Origin: Ectothiorhodospiraceae bacterium
GTDB lineage: Bacteria > Pseudomonadota > Gammaproteobacteria > Thiohalomonadales > Thiohalomonadaceae
DNA: 15,976 nt
Direction: 5' to 3'
NCBI GenBank assembly: GCA_007125455.1
Contig: SLDE01000014.1
Location: 1 to 15,976, forward strand
Made by a program: the position numbers and the translations under genes. The notes under the pieces were generated by a model. It was not told the origin of the DNA, searched no databases, and was given only the letters and a program-made list of their open reading frames with translations. Shown here one piece after another: positions 13,871-15,976 of this stretch (its first letter is position 1; each line of letters opens with the position of its first letter).

Positions 13871-15022
13871 ATGATCAAGACCCCTTTGCCACTGCTGAAA
13901 CTTCGTGATCGCGAGCTACTGCCCATCATCCAGGGCGGTATGGGAGTGGGCGTATCCGCCCACAAGCTCGCTGGCACCGTTGCCAGGGAGGGGGCCATTG
14001 GCACCATCGCCAGTATCGATCTGCGGGTACACCACCCGGATCTGATGGAACGTACCCATCGCAGCAAGGATCGTCGCGTGATCGACGATGCCAACCTGGA
14101 AGCACTGGATCGGGAAGTGCGCTCTGCACGGGAGATCGCCGGCCCCGACGGGGTGATCGCCGTCAATGTGATGCGTGCGGTGGATCGCTACCCGGAGCTG
14201 GTCAAGCAGGCCTGCGAGAGCGGCGCCAACGCCATCATCATGGGCGCCGGACTCCCCTTCGAGCTGCCCGAGTTGACCAAAGACCACCCCGAGGTGGCAT
14301 TGATCCCCATCCTCTCCGAGGAGCGCGGGGTGCGTGCAGTGCTCAAGCGCTGGCTGCGCAAGGGTGTGCTGCCCGATGCCATCGTGCTGGAGCACCCACG
14401 CTACGCCGGTGGGCACCTGGGTGCCCCCAAGCCGGAAGACATCACCAACCCCCGCTTCGACTTCCCCCGCGTACTGGCCGAGATCCCCAAGGTTTTCGAG
14501 ACCCTGAAGCTCGATCCCATTCCACTGATCCCGGCCGGGGGCGTCAACTCCTTCGAAAAGCTCCAGGCGCTGATCGGTATGGGGGCCAGCGGCGCCCAGA
14601 TCGGCACCCCCTTCGCGGTCACCGAAGAGGGCGATGCCCACCCCACCTTCAAAAAGGTGCTGCTGGAGGCCAAGCCGGAAGAGATCGTCACCTTCATGAG
14701 CACCGCCGGCCTGCCGGCCCGTGCGGTACTGACCCCCTGGCTCAAAAAATACCTGGAACGCGAAGAGCGGGTACGCTCCCGCGCTACCCCGGAAAAGGGC
14801 AAGTGTGCGGTATGGTTTGAGTGCCTGACCCACTGCGGCCTCAAGGACGGCGACTCGGAATCAGGCCAGTTCTGCATCGACACCCAACTGGAAGCGGCAG
14901 TCATGGGCAACCTCGACAAGGGGCTGTTCTTCCGAGGCTCCGAACCATTACCCTTTGGCGATCAGTTGCGTTCGGTACACGATCTGCTGGAGATGCTGCT
15001 CACCGGCAAGGACCCGCGCTAA
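13871..15022 (+). CDS. Nitronate monooxygenase-family flavoprotein
   Basis: A 383-residue FMN-dependent TIM-barrel protein of the nitronate monooxygenase (2-nitropropane dioxygenase-like) family, which also contains FabK-type enoyl reductases. The N-terminal flavin segment is PIIQGGMGVGVSAHKLAGTVAREGAIGTI. The phosphate-binding loops are PAGGVNSFEKLQALIGMGASGAQIGTPFA. The C-terminal part carries four cysteines, C312, C318, C322 and C335 (KCAVWFECLTHCGLKD...GQFC), which could bind a metal or form disulfides. The true substrate is uncertain, because many relatives do not act on nitronates. An AGG site lies about 8 nt before the ATG. It is divergent from the radical SAM gene, and its stop overlaps that of the convergent ParA gene by 4 bp. 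Confidence 0.87.
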   Translation: MIKTPLPLLKLRDRELLPIIQGGMGVGVSAHKLAGTVAREGAIGTIASIDLRVHHPDLMERTHRSKDRRVIDDANLEALDREVRSAREIAGPDGVIAVNVMRAVDRYPELVKQACESGANAIIMGAGLPFELPELTKDHPEVALIPILSEERGVRAVLKRWLRKGVLPDAIVLEHPRYAGGHLGAPKPEDITNPRFDFPRVLAEIPKVFETLKLDPIPLIPAGGVNSFEKLQALIGMGASGAQIGTPFAVTEEGDAHPTFKKVLLEAKPEEIVTFMSTAGLPARAVLTPWLKKYLEREERVRSRATPEKGKCAVWFECLTHCGLKDGDSESGQFCIDTQLEAAVMGNLDKGLFFRGSEPLPFGDQLRSVHDLLEMLLTGKDPR

Positions 15023-15672
15023 TTTTTACGGCCCTTGAGCGGCATACTCTGCTCGCTCGCCAACCAATCGAGCAAGTGTTGCCACTGTTCTAGATCCGCC
15101 TCCACCTGTGAAGGCGGCAACTCAAAGATCCCCGCCCCCTGCTCGGCGGCGCGAATATAATTCTGGCTATCGCGCAGGTGGGCGACGAAGGGGATCTGCA
15201 ACTGCTGGAGAAAGCGCTCCAGGCTTTGGTAAACCAGGGTATGCTCACGCACCCGATTGGCCAGCACCGCCACACGGGTGCGCTCCTTGTTGACCCGCCC
15301 CACCAGCAGTAACTCTTCCACATACTTGGCAGTAGCACGCATATCGATGGGCGAGGGCAGCACCGGGATGAGCAGGGTCTGCGCCAGCTTCACATAGCGC
15401 TTGAGCCGCTTGCCGTGCACCCCAGCCGGGGCATCCATGATCATGACCCCCTTGGTATGCGGGGCAAGAAAGGTCTCTTCATCGGCAAACAGCCCCTGGA
15501 TGGCTGGTGCCTCTGCAGGCCGCGCCGCCAGCCAGTCCATGCTACTACCCTGTGCGTCGAAGTCGACCAAGTGCACCGGCATGCCCTGGCTCGCGTAGTA
15601 ACTGGCCAGATTAGTGGCAATGGTGCTTTTGCCACAACCGCCCTTGGGATTGAGGATCAGGATGCGTCTCAC
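15019..15672 (-). CDS. Orphan ParA-family ATPase
   Basis: A 217-residue P-loop ATPase of the ParA/MinD superfamily. Residues 10-17 are the deviant Walker A motif KGGCGKST with the signature lysine K10. VDFDAQGSS (from D37) is the A' motif, with Ala where the usual ParA has Pro. VMIMDAPAG is Walker B. The protein lacks the N-terminal DNA-binding extension of large plasmid ParA proteins, so it belongs to the short type that positions chromosomal loci, chemoreceptor arrays or other cargo. No parB or cargo gene lies beside it here. Translation starts at a GTG, since no ATG precedes the Walker motif. An AGGGAAG stretch lies about 13 nt upstream. Its stop overlaps the nitronate monooxygenase stop. 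Confidence 0.88.
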   Translation of the reverse strand: MRRILILNPKGGCGKSTIATNLASYYASQGMPVHLVDFDAQGSSMDWLAARPAEAPAIQGLFADEETFLAPHTKGVMIMDAPAGVHGKRLKRYVKLAQTLLIPVLPSPIDMRATAKYVEELLLVGRVNKERTRVAVLANRVREHTLVYQSLERFLQQLQIPFVAHLRDSQNYIRAAEQGAGIFELPPSQVEADLEQWQHLLDWLASEQSMPLKGRKN

Positions 15673-15701
15673 AGTCTATTGTCTTCCCTATGGCCTTTTC
15701 T

Positions 15702-15718
15702 CCTTTCTACCAGAAAGG
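15702..15718 (-). terminator. Short hairpin between hsdR and the ParA gene
   Basis: CCTTTCT (15702-15708) and AGAAAGG (15712-15718) form a perfect 7-bp stem with a 3-nt loop in the 64-bp gap after hsdR. On the minus strand it is followed by AGAAAAGG and not by a T-run. It may be a weak terminator or a processing site; the stem is also purine/pyrimidine biased. Confidence 0.3.
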
Positions 15719-15736
15719 GCAACACCGCGCCAATGG

Positions 15737-15976
15737 CTAAACCTGCCCACCCACACCCTTAAATTTCTCCACAAACGCGGCAATCTTCTGAAAAACGCCT
15801 TGTTTCATGGCCAGGTATTGCGGATTCAAGGGGCTCATCTTTGGCAGAATGGCGTTCAGCTCGGTGCCGTTGTCACTGGCAAATTCCCGCTTTAACGAGG
15901 TGGCGAGATACCGCCTGGCCGCCTCGGTATTAAGGTTTTCATCCGTAATGAGCGCCTGCGCCTCGCGCTGTTGCTC
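15737..15976 (-). CDS. hsdR: Type I restriction enzyme HsdR, C-terminal end (cut by window edge)
   Basis: The last 79 residues of a protein whose stop is TAG at 15739-15737 and whose remainder lies beyond the right edge. The text SLKREFASDNGTELNAILPKMSPLNPQY followed by VFQKIAAFVEKFKGVGG is the characteristic C-terminal helical domain of EcoR124-type HsdR, the motor and nuclease subunit of type I restriction systems. This domain contacts the methylase core. The catalytic nuclease and helicase parts are not in view, so activity cannot be judged. Two 60-base lines counted across it give 47% and 55% GC, below its neighbours, suggesting horizontal transfer. hsdM and hsdS are expected farther right. 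Confidence 0.9.
   Translation of the reverse strand, partial: EQQREAQALITDENLNTEAARRYLATSLKREFASDNGTELNAILPKMSPLNPQYLAMKQGVFQKIAAFVEKFKGVGGQV

Noticed and set aside
13916..14833. Open frame on the minus strand opposite the nitronate monooxygenase-like gene
   Set aside because: No domain features; the plus strand protein is clearly homologous to a known family.

Overview
The window is a GC-rich bacterial chromosome segment. Its protein families (ArgS, bacterioferritin-like and hemerythrin proteins, a GGDEF sensor, a sigma-54 activator, rhombosortase, a LexA/Y-polymerase pair, a membrane pyrophosphatase) suggest a gammaproteobacterium, possibly a Chromatiales-like or sulfur-oxidising lineage. 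That placement rests on family make-up alone and is tentative. I see no tRNA, rRNA, CRISPR array, transposase or phage gene. Every gap between genes is under 300 bp.

Left part (1-5170): the N-terminal two thirds of argS runs off the left edge on the minus strand. A membrane dCache-HAMP-GAF-GGDEF diguanylate cyclase follows on the plus strand, convergent with a heme-less bacterioferritin-like protein. Divergent from that protein are a CoA-binding YccU-family protein and a secreted DUF3617 protein. A structured intergenic terminator region separates these from a bacteriohemerythrin gene on the minus strand.

Middle part (5170-9040): divergent from the bacteriohemerythrin, and sharing a 266-bp control region with a candidate FNR-type site, is a PAS/AAA+/Fis sigma-54 activator with an unusual four-cysteine sensor domain. 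It is followed after 17 bp by riboflavin synthase. Convergent and overlapping by 4 bp is a rhombosortase (rrtA), whose upstream region holds a strongly self-complementary element. Divergent from rrtA is a second, HHE-type hemerythrin.

Right part (9050-15976): on the minus strand, a LexA-type autoproteolytic repressor and a Y-family DNA polymerase form a tight two-gene SOS-type operon. Its promoter overlaps a perfect 13-bp inverted repeat unlike the E. coli LexA box. Upstream on the same strand are a membrane-bound ion-pumping pyrophosphatase (K+-dependent type, possibly Na+-pumping) and a TatD-associated-type radical SAM protein. A nitronate monooxygenase-family flavoprotein on the plus strand converges, with a 4-bp stop overlap, on an orphan ParA-type ATPase. 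The right edge holds the C-terminal 79 residues of a type I restriction enzyme HsdR, which looks less GC-rich and may mark an imported defence locus lying mostly outside the window.

The observations most worth following up are the inverted-repeat element upstream of rrtA, the non-canonical LexA operator, and the Cys-rich PAS activator next to riboflavin synthase.
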